A stretch of 64,000 nucleotides of DNA from Alphaproteobacteria bacterium (lineage in GTDB: Bacteria > Pseudomonadota > Alphaproteobacteria > UBA6615): contig JANQOE010000092.1 in the NCBI GenBank assembly GCA_028279245.1, forward strand, positions 57,296 to 121,295, read 5' to 3'. The notes beneath the pieces were generated by a model, which saw nothing but the letters and a program-made list of their open reading frames with translations, was not told where the DNA came from and ran no database searches. The position numbers and the translations under genes are program-made. Shown piece after piece: positions 52,506 through 61,608 of the stretch. The first letter of the stretch is position 1, and each line of letters starts with the position of its first letter.

Positions 52506-54416
52506 TTAACCGGCGTAGAAGTATGTCTGCGGCAATGTCGGCCCCGGATCAGGATACATCCACGACGCCGGGATCTGATCCGGCACATTGCGCAGATTCT
52601 TGTTGACGACGCCCACCAGATCCGGTGCCAGGCTGACGCCAATTATCTCGAACTCATCAGCTGCGATCTGGTGGATTTGCCGGAATATGTCGAGCGCCTT
52701 TTCCTGATCGGCCTCTTTCTTGAAGGCATCATACAGAGCCAACCGCTCTTTCATCGACGGCGTCGGTTCTTCGCCTTCGGTGCCACCGGACAAATACCAA
52801 CGGGCCCAGGGAATGGCGTACCAACTCGCCTGCGGGTGGACCGAGATCACGTCACGCGGGCTCAGCGTCGGATCAAGACCGCCGGGCGCGCCCCAGACCA
52901 TGATGTCGTGCTCATTGGCCTCGCCACGCGAATAGTAGATCGAACGCTCGACCGACCCGGTATTGATCTCAACACCGACGTCTTGCCAATGCTGAGCAAT
53001 GATCTCAAGCGCATCGCCCCAGTCTGGTTGTTCGATACCGGTGTACTGGATGTTGAAGGCCATGCGACGGCCGTCTGGGAGCAGGCGATAGTCCTCGCTG
53101 TCCCGCTCCGCGTAGCCAGCCGCGTCCAGCAGTTCGTTGGCCCGGTCCGGGTCGAACTCGGTGTACTGACGACCCAACTGCTCGTTGTAGAGCACATGGT
53201 CCGGCCGGGGGCCAATCTGATAGGGCTCACCCTGGCCCTGATAGACGATGTCGATGATCTCTTCCCGATCGATCGCCAAAGATAGCGCGACCCGCACATC
53301 CTTGTTGCGTAGCAGTTCACGCATGACCGGATCCTTGTGGGTGTGATTGAAATGGATCGCCATTACGTTCGCGCTCGAGTTCGTCATGTTCAGAATCTCG
53401 AACCCGGCTTTGTCAGCGTTCTCGGCGAATACCGGCTTGTTGGACAGATTATCGATGCGGCGGCGCTGCATATCTATATTGCCGGCAATAGCCTCAAGCA
53501 CGATGGTCTGGTTGTCCACCGCCACATTCATTTCCAGCGTATCGATGTAGGGCAGCTGATTGCCGTCCGTGTCGACCTGCCAGAAGTAAGGATTGCGCTC
53601 CATTACGACTTGGGTTGAGCCGGCGGAGTAGCCGTCGCCCGTCACAATCCATGGGTCAAGGGTCGGCCGTTCGGCATTTGCCCAGCGGTTCGGCGCCTCG
53701 ACCTCGCCGCAGTTCAACCGGAAGAGGCTAGGCCAGTCCTCAACAGCTTCGGTTGCATCGACTGAGGCCTGGACATCCGGATTATACTTGGGATGGAATT
53801 GCTGGCAGAAGTGCTTCGCCCAAAGGACGGGTTCCTGTGCTAGCGGTGTCGCCAACTCGGTCAGGAATGTTCCGTAGGGCGCGGCGAACTTCAATGTAAC
53901 CGTGTGATCGTCGACCTTTTCCGCCGTCATCGTTTCACCGTCGACGACAAAGCGTGCAGGCGGGTTCGGATAGAACTCCTCATTGTGGAGTAGGTCTTCA
54001 ACGAAGAACATGATGTCGTCGGCGGTAAATGGATGACCGTCCGACCACTTCATTCCTTCACGCAGATGGAAGGTAAACTCCGACCCGACTTCGTTAACAT
54101 CCCAGCTTTCCGCAACATTGGGAATAACCGCAGAGAAGTCAGCCTTCCATCGAGTCAGTCCTTGGGGGCTGACAATCCTTAAGATCGAGTTGTGGTCGTT
54201 CGAACCGCCGAGCACCCGGCGCAGCGTTCCGCCGTATGTGCCAACTTCATTAAGCGGCGTGATAACTTCGGGACTGGCCGGAAGTCTCTCCTCAACGGGA
54301 GGTAAGCTGCCGGCCGCGACCTGTTCGGCCAACGATGGCGCTTCGTTTAGTGCCAAGGCGAGGCCGGGGACCATGCCCACCAGCAACGCTGTCGCCGATA
54401 TTAGTCCAACTCTCAT
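52506..54416 (-). CDS. ABC transporter substrate-binding protein, family 5
   Basis: A 636-residue periplasmic binding protein of the oligopeptide/nickel family. A signal peptide (VGLISATALLVGMVPGLALA) is followed by family landmarks: PNVAESWDVNEVGSEFTFHL, LREGMKWSDGHPFTADDI and VRVALSLAIDREEIIDI. It is about 100 residues longer than DppA, as are members that bind oligosaccharides or sugar acids. Context with sugar-acid dehydratases suggests such a ligand. The ribosome binding site is perfect (AAGGAGG, six bases before ATG), fitting a highly expressed product. Confidence 0.92.
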   Translation of the reverse strand: MRVGLISATALLVGMVPGLALALNEAPSLAEQVAAGSLPPVEERLPASPEVITPLNEVGTYGGTLRRVLGGSNDHNSILRIVSPQGLTRWKADFSAVIPNVAESWDVNEVGSEFTFHLREGMKWSDGHPFTADDIMFFVEDLLHNEEFYPNPPARFVVDGETMTAEKVDDHTVTLKFAAPYGTFLTELATPLAQEPVLWAKHFCQQFHPKYNPDVQASVDATEAVEDWPSLFRLNCGEVEAPNRWANAERPTLDPWIVTGDGYSAGSTQVVMERNPYFWQVDTDGNQLPYIDTLEMNVAVDNQTIVLEAIAGNIDMQRRRIDNLSNKPVFAENADKAGFEILNMTNSSANVMAIHFNHTHKDPVMRELLRNKDVRVALSLAIDREEIIDIVYQGQGEPYQIGPRPDHVLYNEQLGRQYTEFDPDRANELLDAAGYAERDSEDYRLLPDGRRMAFNIQYTGIEQPDWGDALEIIAQHWQDVGVEINTGSVERSIYYSRGEANEHDIMVWGAPGGLDPTLSPRDVISVHPQASWYAIPWARWYLSGGTEGEEPTPSMKERLALYDAFKKEADQEKALDIFRQIHQIAADEFEIIGVSLAPDLVGVVNKNLRNVPDQIPASWMYPDPGPTLPQTYFYAG

Positions 54417-54427
54417 GGATTTCCTCC

Positions 54428-54460
54428 TTGGTTTGCTTAGTCTTGAATTGGTTTGCTTAG
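54428..54460 (-). promoter_or_regulatory. two 13-base direct repeats before the binding-protein gene
   Basis: TTGGTTTGCTTAG (plus-strand reading) occurs at 54428-54440 and 54448-54460, exactly 20 bases apart, in the 69-base gap between the GntR-type regulator and the binding protein. Two helical turns of spacing is what paired operator half-sites show. A slippage duplication is the alternative. Confidence 0.4.
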
Positions 54461-54485
54461 CCTCGAAAACAAATTGGCTCTGCGG

Positions 54486-55262
54486 TTATGGCGGACTCTC
54501 GGCCAGTGCGCCCGTCTCTTCGTCCATTTCATCCGCTACCTTGCGATAGCGACTGAGGCTTTTGGTCAGATGGTGGCGCGACGCACGACGAGCCGCCCCG
54601 GGGTCGCGGGCAAGGATCGCATCGCAGATCCGCCGATGTTCTGCCTGAACCCGTGTGAGATAACGCTGGCGCGCGGCCGGTTTTTCCAAACCGATCCGCA
54701 CCGTTTGGCGTGGGATGATGAAGCTCCCTAGGAATTCCAGGAAGCGGGGATGGTAAGGATTGTTCGTCGCCACCGCGATCGCACGATGAAAATCGAAATC
54801 TGCAGCGATTGTCTCTGACCCGGCCGACACCGCTCGATCGGCGCGATCGAGGGCGGCGGCGATGGCCTGGGCCTGCCCCTTGTTATGCCGCTCTGCTGCC
54901 AGGCCGGCTGCCTCGATCTCCACACAGAGCCGCAGCTCCATGATGTGCAGCACATCGTGAATGGTATCTGCGCCGACTGAATCCAGGCGAAACGGCCGTC
55001 GTGTGGAGTCGGGCTGGACAAAGACTCCGCTTCCCTGCCGCGTTACCACGAGCCCGTCTGATTTCAACGCCGCGACAGCTTCCCGGACGACTGTTCTGCT
55101 GACCCCGAACGACGCCATCATCTGTTGCTCGGTGGGTAGACGATCACCCGGTTCCAGGCGACCGGACATGATCTCGTCCTCGAGCCGGGCAACAATCCTA
55201 TCTGTGAGGCTAGCCGGTGCATCAAGTCGGGCAAACGCCGGCGCTGCCTTCATTCCTCCCAT
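54486..55262 (-). CDS. FadR/GntR family transcriptional regulator
   Basis: A 258-residue regulator. Residues 18-90 form the GntR winged helix (IVARLEDEIMSGRLEPGDRL, MASFGVSRTVVREAVAAL, KSDGLVVTRQGSGVFV), and the C-terminal FCD domain binds an organic acid, with helical segments such as ADFDFHRAIAVATNN holding the metal-binding Asp and His. Close relatives control uronate and galactonate use and are released by a pathway intermediate. The gene precedes the importer operon and is divergent from the lactonase; both promoter regions are within its reach. The start could also be three codons downstream. Confidence 0.92.
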   Translation of the reverse strand: MGGMKAAPAFARLDAPASLTDRIVARLEDEIMSGRLEPGDRLPTEQQMMASFGVSRTVVREAVAALKSDGLVVTRQGSGVFVQPDSTRRPFRLDSVGADTIHDVLHIMELRLCVEIEAAGLAAERHNKGQAQAIAAALDRADRAVSAGSETIAADFDFHRAIAVATNNPYHPRFLEFLGSFIIPRQTVRIGLEKPAARQRYLTRVQAEHRRICDAILARDPGAARRASRHHLTKSLSRYRKVADEMDEETGALAESPP

Positions 55263-55303
55263 GCCAAGATGTTGCGGAAGGATATCCGGATTGTCAATAT
55301 CAC

Positions 55304-55326
55304 ATGGTCATCGTACAAATAACCAT
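55304..55326. promoter_or_regulatory. candidate GntR-type operator (imperfect palindrome)
   Basis: ATGGTCAT and ATAACCAT form an inverted repeat (seven of eight pairs) around a seven-base centre CGTACAA. It lies in the 89-base gap between the divergent regulator and lactonase genes, a natural place for autoregulation and control of both operons. The assignment is an inference. Confidence 0.45.
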
Positions 55327-55351
55327 TCCCCGGAGCGGAGCGCAGGTTATC

Positions 55352-56227
55352 GTGAAGGTCGAGTGCATCGTGGATGCCCACGCTATGGTAGGCGAAGGTG
55401 CTGTTTGGGATCACCGGGCCGAACGGCTGTGGTGGGTCGACATCCCGGCAGGGTTGATCCACTGCCACGACCCGGCTGCTAGCGAAAACCAGACGTTCGA
55501 ATGGGGTGAGCCGGTCGGGTGTCTAGCTGTGCGCCAATCGGGCGGGCTGATCCTTGCCACTAGATCCGGCTTCCATTTCTTCGACCCGGTAACGGGAGAA
55601 CGCCGCAGCTTGGCAGATCCGGAATCGCATCTCCTGGAAAATCGTTTCAACGATGGTGTCACGGATAGTCAGGGCCGATTCTGGGCAGGCACGATGAAGC
55701 AAGGCGGTGAGCCGCAACGGCTTGGAACATTCTACCGCTATGACAGCGACGGGACGGTGACGGCCCATTTTGACAAGGTCTATACGACCAATGGTCTGGC
55801 CTTCTCACCTGATGGGGGGCGGATCTACTTCTCGGATTCAAACCCGCAGGTGCGGACGATCTGGGTCGCCGAGTACGACCCGGATACCGGCACCCCCGGC
55901 CCTCCTCATGTGTTCTTTGACACCAGACAGGTCGCCGGGAGACCCGACGGCGGCACGGTCGATGCGGACGGGTGCTACTGGATGGCTGGCGTCTCGGGTT
56001 GGCAACTCGTGCGCATCACGCCGGATGGGAAGGTCGACCGAATTGTCGAGATGCCGGTCGAGAAACCGACCAAACCGATGTTCGGAGGATCAAACATGGA
56101 CGTGCTCTTCGTAACGTCAATCGGCATCGGTCTGACCGATGGCACCGATCAGCCCAAGGCTGGTGGTCTCTTCGCCGTGACCGGTTTGGGTCTAACCGGC
56201 GTGCCGCAAACGCCGTTCGCGGGTTGA
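55352..56227 (+). CDS. SMP-30/gluconolactonase family lactonase
   Basis: A 291-residue six-bladed beta-propeller. It starts KVECIVDAHAMVGEGAVWD, where the metal-binding Glu is found, then FNDGVTDSQGRFWAGTM and PDGGTVDADGCYWMA supply the Asn and Asp ligands, and LFAVTGLGLTGVPQTPF ends it. Such enzymes hydrolyse sugar lactones to the free acids. GTG 55352 was chosen as the protein then has the family start; ATG 55304 lies in the palindrome. MR-type gene follows four bases later. It likely opens lactones made from uronates before dehydration. Confidence 0.9.
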   Translation: MKVECIVDAHAMVGEGAVWDHRAERLWWVDIPAGLIHCHDPAASENQTFEWGEPVGCLAVRQSGGLILATRSGFHFFDPVTGERRSLADPESHLLENRFNDGVTDSQGRFWAGTMKQGGEPQRLGTFYRYDSDGTVTAHFDKVYTTNGLAFSPDGGRIYFSDSNPQVRTIWVAEYDPDTGTPGPPHVFFDTRQVAGRPDGGTVDADGCYWMAGVSGWQLVRITPDGKVDRIVEMPVEKPTKPMFGGSNMDVLFVTSIGIGLTDGTDQPKAGGLFAVTGLGLTGVPQTPFAG

Positions 56228-56231
56228 CGGC

Positions 56232-57410
56232 ATGAAGATCACTGGACTCCGCTCGTTTATGACCCGCGACCGTGACAGGCCGCGCGTCATCGTTGCGATC
56301 GACACGGATGAAGGCATCACCGGTTGGGGCGAGTGCTACAATCATGGGCCCGACCGCGCCCTGCCGCCGCTGCTGGACTACCTCTACCTGCAGATCGAGG
56401 GTGAAGACCCAACCCGGATCGAGCGGCTGGTGCTGAAACTCCTGCAGCAGTGTCGCTTTCCTCCGGGCGCGCTTGGACTTGCAGCTATTTCGGCCATCGA
56501 CCATGCCTGTTGGGACATCTCCGCGAAGGCGTTGGGGGTGCCTGTCTACCGGCTCCTCGGTGGGCACGTGCGCGACCGGGTCAGGGTCTATCTCGGCGTC
56601 TACACGGCGCCCGAGGCCAAGACTATCGGCAATCACTGCACGGCAATGCACGAGGCCTTTGGGCTCACCGCGTTCAAGCTCTCGCCCTACCGCATCGATA
56701 TCCATGCCAACCCTTGGGGCAAGGTCGTCAAGGCGACGGCCGACTGGGTTGGCGAACTGACAGACATCTGCCCCGGTTTCGAGTTTGCCTTTGATGCCCA
56801 CGCGAAGCTATTCGAGCCTTGGCAGGCTGCCGAACTCGGCAACGCCCTGGCCCCGTTCCATCCGCTCTTCTATGAGGAACCGATGCGGCCGGAGAATATC
56901 GAGGCCTGGGGCCGGCTCAAGGCGCGGCTGAGCGTCCCGCTAGCGACGGGCGAAAGCCTGTATTCGCGGTTCGAGTTTAACCGGCTGATGCAATGCGCCG
57001 GCGCGGACATCATCCAACCGGATATCTGCGTGGTTGGGGGACTGCTCGAGATGCGCAAGATCGCCGCCATCGCCGAAGCGCATTATGTGACCGTCGCCCC
57101 GCACAACCCGATGGGCCCGCTGGCGACGGCCGTCAATCTTCACTTCTGTGCGGCTCAGCCGAACCTCAAGATCCTCGAGTACCGCCTGCCGATGGGCGCG
57201 GCCTACCATAGCGACGGTGTGGGCCACGATGAGGATCGCGCGGCCTACGTGGCCGACCCATACCTGCCCGTCGACGGCCACCTCGAACTCCGTCCGGACC
57301 GCCCGGGCTGGGGCGTCGAGATCGACGAGGATTATCTGGCGACGGATCGTTACGTGCACTGGGAGCGGAAGCTGCCGGTGCGCCCGGACGGGTCGACCGC
57401 CTACGCCTGA
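56232..57410 (+). CDS. galactonate dehydratase-like enolase superfamily enzyme
   Basis: A 392-residue enolase-superfamily enzyme whose motifs match the galactonate/mannonate dehydratase group: metal ligands in EFAFDAHAKL (Asp with a catalytic His two residues on), FYEEPMRPEN and LATGESLYS, a QPDICVVGG strand, and the second His in VAPHNPMGPLATA. Members dehydrate aldonic or aldaric acids to 2-keto-3-deoxy acids. The substrate is not determined by sequence. It lies between the lactonase (four bases) and KdgD genes in a short divergent operon. Confidence 0.87.
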   Translation: MKITGLRSFMTRDRDRPRVIVAIDTDEGITGWGECYNHGPDRALPPLLDYLYLQIEGEDPTRIERLVLKLLQQCRFPPGALGLAAISAIDHACWDISAKALGVPVYRLLGGHVRDRVRVYLGVYTAPEAKTIGNHCTAMHEAFGLTAFKLSPYRIDIHANPWGKVVKATADWVGELTDICPGFEFAFDAHAKLFEPWQAAELGNALAPFHPLFYEEPMRPENIEAWGRLKARLSVPLATGESLYSRFEFNRLMQCAGADIIQPDICVVGGLLEMRKIAAIAEAHYVTVAPHNPMGPLATAVNLHFCAAQPNLKILEYRLPMGAAYHSDGVGHDEDRAAYVADPYLPVDGHLELRPDRPGWGVEIDEDYLATDRYVHWERKLPVRPDGSTAYA

Positions 57411-57456
57411 TACAACGAACTGATCGGCTGTGGCACGCCGATCGAGGAGAGGAAGC

Positions 57457-58362
57457 ATGATCGTCCCCACCGACCTTCGCGGTATCATCCGGTCTGGCCT
57501 TTTGTCTTTTCCAGTTACGCCGTTTGATGCGGACGACCGCTTCAACGACGCCGTCTTCGCGGCGCATCTCGAATGGCTGTCGCCGCACGACATTGCCGGA
57601 CTGATCGTGGCGGGTGGCACGGGTGAGTTGTTTTCGTTGACGCCGGCCGAGGTTGTGCAGGTTGTCGAGGCGGCCAAGGCCGCACAGCCGGGAAAACCGA
57701 TCATCGCCGGTTGCGGCTACGGGACGAAACTCGCTTGCGACATGGCCCAGGCGATCGAGCAGGCTGGCGGCGACGGCATCCTGCTGCTGCCCCACTACCT
57801 TATCGGCGCCCCCCAGGATGGAATCGCCGCGCATATCAGCGCGGTCTGCAACGCCACGGCCATGGGTGTCATCGTTTACAACCGCGGCCAATCGGTCTGT
57901 TCGGCTGAGACGCTGGCCCGCCTCGCAGAGGAATGTCCGAACCTGATCGGCTTCAAGGACGGCACCGGCGACATAGATACGGTCAAGCGCATCACCGTGG
58001 GGCTGGGTGATCGCTTGGCCTATATCGGCGGCATGCCGACCCATGAGCTGTTTGCCCAAGCCTATCGAGGCGCCGGGGTCGACACCTACTCCTCCGCCGT
58101 CTTCAACTTCGTGCCCGAAACCGCGCTGGCGTACCACCGCGCCTTCGCAGCCGGCGACGATGCAACCTGCGAAGCCATGCTGCGCGACTTCTACTATCCC
58201 TTCGCCAGGATCCGCGACCGCAAGACGGGTTACGCCGTTTCCGCCATCAAGGCCGGGGTCGCCCTCCGTGGCTTCGACACGGGCCCGGTGAGAAGCCCCT
58301 TGATCGATCTGACTGACGAAGAAAGCGAAATGCTCCGCGCGCTTATCGAGGATCGGCACTAG
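57457..58362 (+). CDS. kdgD: 5-dehydro-4-deoxyglucarate dehydratase
   Basis: A 301-residue TIM-barrel enzyme of the DHDPS superfamily, matching Kdg[34 protein letters not shown], the Tyr in [10 protein letters not shown] and the Schiff-base Lys in [14 protein letters not shown]. It converts 5-keto-4-deoxyglucarate to 2-oxoglutarate semialdehyde, water and CO2. ATG 57457 follows an excellent ribosome binding site (GAGGAGAGGAAGC). The dehydrogenase that finishes the pathway is not in the window. Its presence ties the whole locus to aldaric or uronic acid breakdown. Confidence 0.93.
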   Translation: MIVPTDLRGIIRSGLLSFPVTPFDADDRFNDAVFAAHLEWLSPHDIAGLIVAGGTGELFSLTPAEVVQVVEAAKAAQPGKPIIAGCGYGTKLACDMAQAIEQAGGDGILLLPHYLIGAPQDGIAAHISAVCNATAMGVIVYNRGQSVCSAETLARLAEECPNLIGFKDGTGDIDTVKRITVGLGDRLAYIGGMPTHELFAQAYRGAGVDTYSSAVFNFVPETALAYHRAFAAGDDATCEAMLRDFYYPFARIRDRKTGYAVSAIKAGVALRGFDTGPVRSPLIDLTDEESEMLRALIEDRH

Positions 58363-58731
58363 GACTCACACCGTGAAGGCAGCCCGGTCGCTGAGCTCGA
58401 ACTGTCAAGAAAGGCTACACGCACGCTGTTGGCTGTTTGCCGAGTTCCTACACCCCGGCGCTTCGTCCGCGTACCCCGCAAATTCGGGCACTCCCTAGGG
58501 CTGGTTTTGTGCCGAAAGGAGCCTACCGTTTAGGGACAGCGAGCTACCATCGGCAACCGCATAGGATGCAACGGCGTGACTCAGGTCGTGAATGCGTAGC
58601 TCCGGTACACTGATACGTTGACGAACGCGGTTCTAGATACGCTGTGGGCCGACGAACGAGCCCATACTCCTGCCACAACATGGGCCCTACAGTCTTGGCC
58701 AGTGGCCCCTTTTCGATGGTAGAAAAACCGA
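58363..58731. other. intergenic region, nothing recognised
   Basis: These 369 bases between kdgD and the DUF924 gene contain no supported gene, repeat or terminator. A minus-strand frame from 58544 extends through the DUF924 gene and has no protein features. Confidence 0.45.
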
Positions 58732-59283
58732 GTGGCGCGTGAATCGGATATCGAGACGGTGCTTGGTTTTTGGTTCGAGGAGCTGAGTCCAAAGCAGTGG
58801 TGGGCGAAGGACGCCGGCCTCGATGCGGAATGCTCGCGCCGCTTTGAAGCATTGCATCACGCTGCGGCGCAGGGCGAGTTGTTTGGGTGGCGTGTCGCGC
58901 CGGAGGGCCGGCTCGCCGAGATCCTTCTCCTCGATCAGTTGTCGCGAAACATCTATCGCGGTCGCCCGGAGTCCTTTGCCTTCGACCCCCTCGCCTTGGT
59001 GCTCGCCCAAGAGACCGTGCATGCCGGCGACGATTTGCGGCTCGATGCGACGCGTCGAAGCTTTGCTTACATGCCGTACATGCACAGCGAGTCTGCCGCG
59101 ATTCAGGCCGAATCGCTTCGGCTGTTCGAGGCATTGGGCAACGCCAGAACGTTTGACTTTGCCAAGCGGCACAAGGCCATCATCGACCGGTTTGGCCGAT
59201 ACCCGCACCGCAACGCGGTCCTCGACCGGGACTCGACGGCGGAAGAGATCGCGTTTCTCAATGGGCCGGGATCTTCATTTTGA
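58732..59283 (+). CDS. DUF924 family protein
   Basis: A 183-residue soluble all-helical protein of the DUF924 family, distantly TPR-like. The family pattern is clear: VLGFWFEELSPKQWW near the start, then AAQGELFGWRVAPEGRLAEI, LLLDQLSRNIYRGRPESFAF and YMPYMHSESAAIQ, ending FGRYPHRNAVLDRDST. Its biochemical role is not established. The start is GTG with no strong ribosome binding site. It stands alone; its 3' end meets the broken LysM gene. Confidence 0.9.
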   Translation: MARESDIETVLGFWFEELSPKQWWAKDAGLDAECSRRFEALHHAAAQGELFGWRVAPEGRLAEILLLDQLSRNIYRGRPESFAFDPLALVLAQETVHAGDDLRLDATRRSFAYMPYMHSESAAIQAESLRLFEALGNARTFDFAKRHKAIIDRFGRYPHRNAVLDRDSTAEEIAFLNGPGSSF

Positions 59284-59316
59284 GCAAGTTGCGGTTCGGG
59301 TCACTTTGTTCCCAGT

Positions 59317-59631
59317 TTACCCGGTCAAAGTCATCTGCAGCGGCGCGCAGTACACCACAGCCGGCGCGCTGAGATGCCCTACAGTGGCGCCTTGTTCGAT
59401 GATGTCCGCCTCGGCTTGGTTGGGATGGGTCTACAGTGGGATTGGCTGCTAGCAATTCCGCGTAGCCCAACCGGTGTTGGCGAGCGACAGCCGGCAGCGT
59501 GTCGCCAGATCTGATCTCGTAGGTCTGGAGCCAACCGATCAGCCCGACCGCTTTTGCAGAGTCGGCGACCGTCAAGAATGCCAAGCCGACAAAAATGTGT
59601 AGAGCACTGATAGCGGGTGGAGATGCCGCAT
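59317..59631 (-). pseudogene. broken LysM-domain (L,D-transpeptidase-like) gene
   Basis: On the minus strand a signal-peptide-like stretch (IFVGLAFLTVADSAKAVG) is followed by a LysM domain (LQTYEIRSGDTLPAVARQH, then LGYAELLAANPTVDP), as found at the start of secreted L,D-transpeptidases. After VDP the protein-like sequence moves to another frame (EADIIEQGATVGHL, SAPAVVYCAPLQM) and ends at a TAA at 59317-59319. The 5' side has no start in the LysM frame, while ATG 59631 begins a different frame. The catalytic domain is missing. It is a remnant, or read errors are present. Confidence 0.5.
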
Positions 59632-59773
59632 GAGCCCCTGGGATACGGTGCCGTCCGCTTTTGTCATTATAGACGAGACTGCGGCCAGAGCATGACTCCG
59701 GGTGGATGTCATGCCGCGGGCCCTCGCTGCGGCCTGGGTTCTTTACCGAAGACGACAGCAAACGAACCTGCGA

Positions 59774-61255
59774 CTAGCTCGACGGAGGGTCACACTGGCT
59801 GGCCAGGTCTGGGTACTGAACCTTACACTCAACGGCCAATGCAGCCGCCTCGGCGTTCTTGTCGGCTAAGGACAGCAGGTCAATGCGCAGCGGTAACAGG
59901 TACGGTGGATCCCCTAGCCGCTCTGCCGCTTCTTCCAACTCAGCAGCGGCAAAATCCAGTTCGCGGCGGGTCAGATGCCGCTCAATTAACGCCTGATAGA
60001 CCGCAAATGCCGGTTCCTTACTTCGTTTTGCCAGGTCCAAATTCTCGATGGCCTTGGTCTCTTGTTTTTGCGCCGTCCGCACTTTCGCGAGCACAATTCG
60101 CGGATACGCATCCCATTGGGTGGGCGGGGATAGAGCCGCACGCGCCAGACGCATGGCCTCATCCAGTTGATCATCCGCCAGAGCCACCTCTGCGTCCGCC
60201 GCATGTTGGTAGTGGAGAAAGATAGCCTGACCCGCATGGGGCCGGTCTTGACGCCACGGGAAGGGTTGCTGCTGCGGCGGCGCCGTGTAGCGATAGTTGG
60301 CCGCAAGGTAGTCGCGCATGCGATCTGCGCGTTCGTCTTTGTAGTCCGATCCAAAAACAGACACCAAGTGCTCTCCGCCGTCTCGCAGAAGCCCACCAAT
60401 CGCCTGGCCGAATTCCGCCAGCGACTCCCTGAAGGTGCCGGTATTGAGCCCGGCTACAAGACTGGTACCAGCCGCCTCTGTGCGCGCCTCTAGCTCCTCC
60501 TGGTTACGTTGCCGGGCCGCAAGTTGACCCGCGGCCAATGTCCGCGTGAGTTCGACTGCGGTATTGTGGTCATATCTGGCCGCGATCATTAGATCCACGC
60601 CCAATCGGTCCGCTTCCTCCTCTTCGAGCTTGCCGAAGAGGTTTGGTGCGAGCAAGTTCGTACTCATGTAACTCGATGCGACCAAGTAGTTGGTCGCGCC
60701 TGTCTCCGTTTCCGCCTCGCCCGTTACCGCCTGGCCTAGTCCATCGGCGAGACTAGACAGTTGGGTGAATTTCTTCTGACTGTCTTCGAATATGTCGCTC
60801 TTGTGATGCCGTAGCAGAATATGGGCGAGTTCATGGGCAAGCACGAACGCAAGTTCATCCTCGGTTTCCAACGTTCTAAGCAGTCCAACGCTGACAAAGA
60901 TCGAGCCGTCCGCACGGGCGTGCGCGTCGAAATCGTTCGACGCGGTGACGAAAGCCGCGGCTTCGATCTCAGGTACCGGGGACACGGCTATGATCGATTG
61001 TAGAATTCCGTTCACATAGCCGTTGAGATCAGGACTATGGACGAGACCGAACCCGTAGGATCTTGCGTTCGCCAAACCTCGCGCTCTTGCCTCGGCACTC
61101 GTCGCGTCGAACAGATCCTCTGGCTGTTCATAGTTCTCCAGATAGGTCCCGTCGATCTCATCAGAGAAGCGAGCTTCTACGGTTTCCAGACACCCACTAG
61201 CCAAACTAGCGACAGCAATTGCGCCGAGAACGTTGAGGGTGCGACCGGTCAACAC
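59774..61255 (-). CDS. M48 family metalloprotease lipoprotein with helical-repeat C-terminus
   Basis: A 493-residue periplasmic protease. With GTG 61255 the protein starts with a lipoprotein signal ending in LASGC (Cys22). The zinc motif HELAH is at residues 141-145 (VLAHELAHILLRH), the third ligand in EEEEADRLGVDLM. The last 160 residues are TPR-like (LAKVRTAQKQETKAIENLDL, AAAELEEAAERLG). It resembles BepA/YcaL proteases that assist outer-membrane assembly. The start overlaps the SH3-like gene stop; an ATG 17 codons upstream would spoil the signal peptide. Confidence 0.9.
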   Translation of the reverse strand: MLTGRTLNVLGAIAVASLASGCLETVEARFSDEIDGTYLENYEQPEDLFDATSAEARARGLANARSYGFGLVHSPDLNGYVNGILQSIIAVSPVPEIEAAAFVTASNDFDAHARADGSIFVSVGLLRTLETEDELAFVLAHELAHILLRHHKSDIFEDSQKKFTQLSSLADGLGQAVTGEAETETGATNYLVASSYMSTNLLAPNLFGKLEEEEADRLGVDLMIAARYDHNTAVELTRTLAAGQLAARQRNQEELEARTEAAGTSLVAGLNTGTFRESLAEFGQAIGGLLRDGGEHLVSVFGSDYKDERADRMRDYLAANYRYTAPPQQQPFPWRQDRPHAGQAIFLHYQHAADAEVALADDQLDEAMRLARAALSPPTQWDAYPRIVLAKVRTAQKQETKAIENLDLAKRSKEPAFAVYQALIERHLTRRELDFAAAELEEAAERLGDPPYLLPLRIDLLSLADKNAEAAALAVECKVQYPDLASQCDPPSS

Positions 61256-61608
61256 AGCCCCCGGCTGCCACCAATCTTCGGGCCGCCGACAGTCGTCTTC
61301 CGGCAATCAATCAGGTTCGGTTTGTCGACCTCCACAAATGTGGGCATTACCCAGCCTGTGATCTTTGTGCCTGCTGCTTCGACTGTGACGCCATAGAAGC
61401 CGTTTTCGATTTCGGTCACGCTCAGCGGCAGGTCTGGAGCATCCGATGACCAAATGATCTCGTCGGGCGCCAGCCGGGGATTCGCGAATACTTCGAGCGG
61501 CGGGTTCGTGACCCTGATTATCTTCAGCGGTTCTTGCGCGAAGGCACCGCCCCCTAACGAGAGCAATATGGCTGCAGTCGCACGTGCGATTCGAATTCCC
61601 AATCTCAC
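61249..61608 (-). CDS. small secreted SH3-like protein
   Basis: A 119-residue protein with a signal peptide (LSLGGGAFA, cleavage before QEP) and a short beta-rich domain reminiscent of bacterial SH3: PPLEVFANPRLAPDEIIW, LPLSVTEIENGFYGVTV, TKITGWVMPTFVEVDKP. Two Cys residues near the C-terminus (LIDCRK and RGLC) may form a disulfide. GTG 61608 overlaps the CHASE2 gene stop (GTGA), with GGGAG ten bases upstream; the frame upstream overlaps that gene. Probably a periplasmic binding partner of the CHASE2 protein or the protease. Confidence 0.7.
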   Translation of the reverse strand: MRLGIRIARATAAILLSLGGGAFAQEPLKIIRVTNPPLEVFANPRLAPDEIIWSSDAPDLPLSVTEIENGFYGVTVEAAGTKITGWVMPTFVEVDKPNLIDCRKTTVGGPKIGGSRGLC

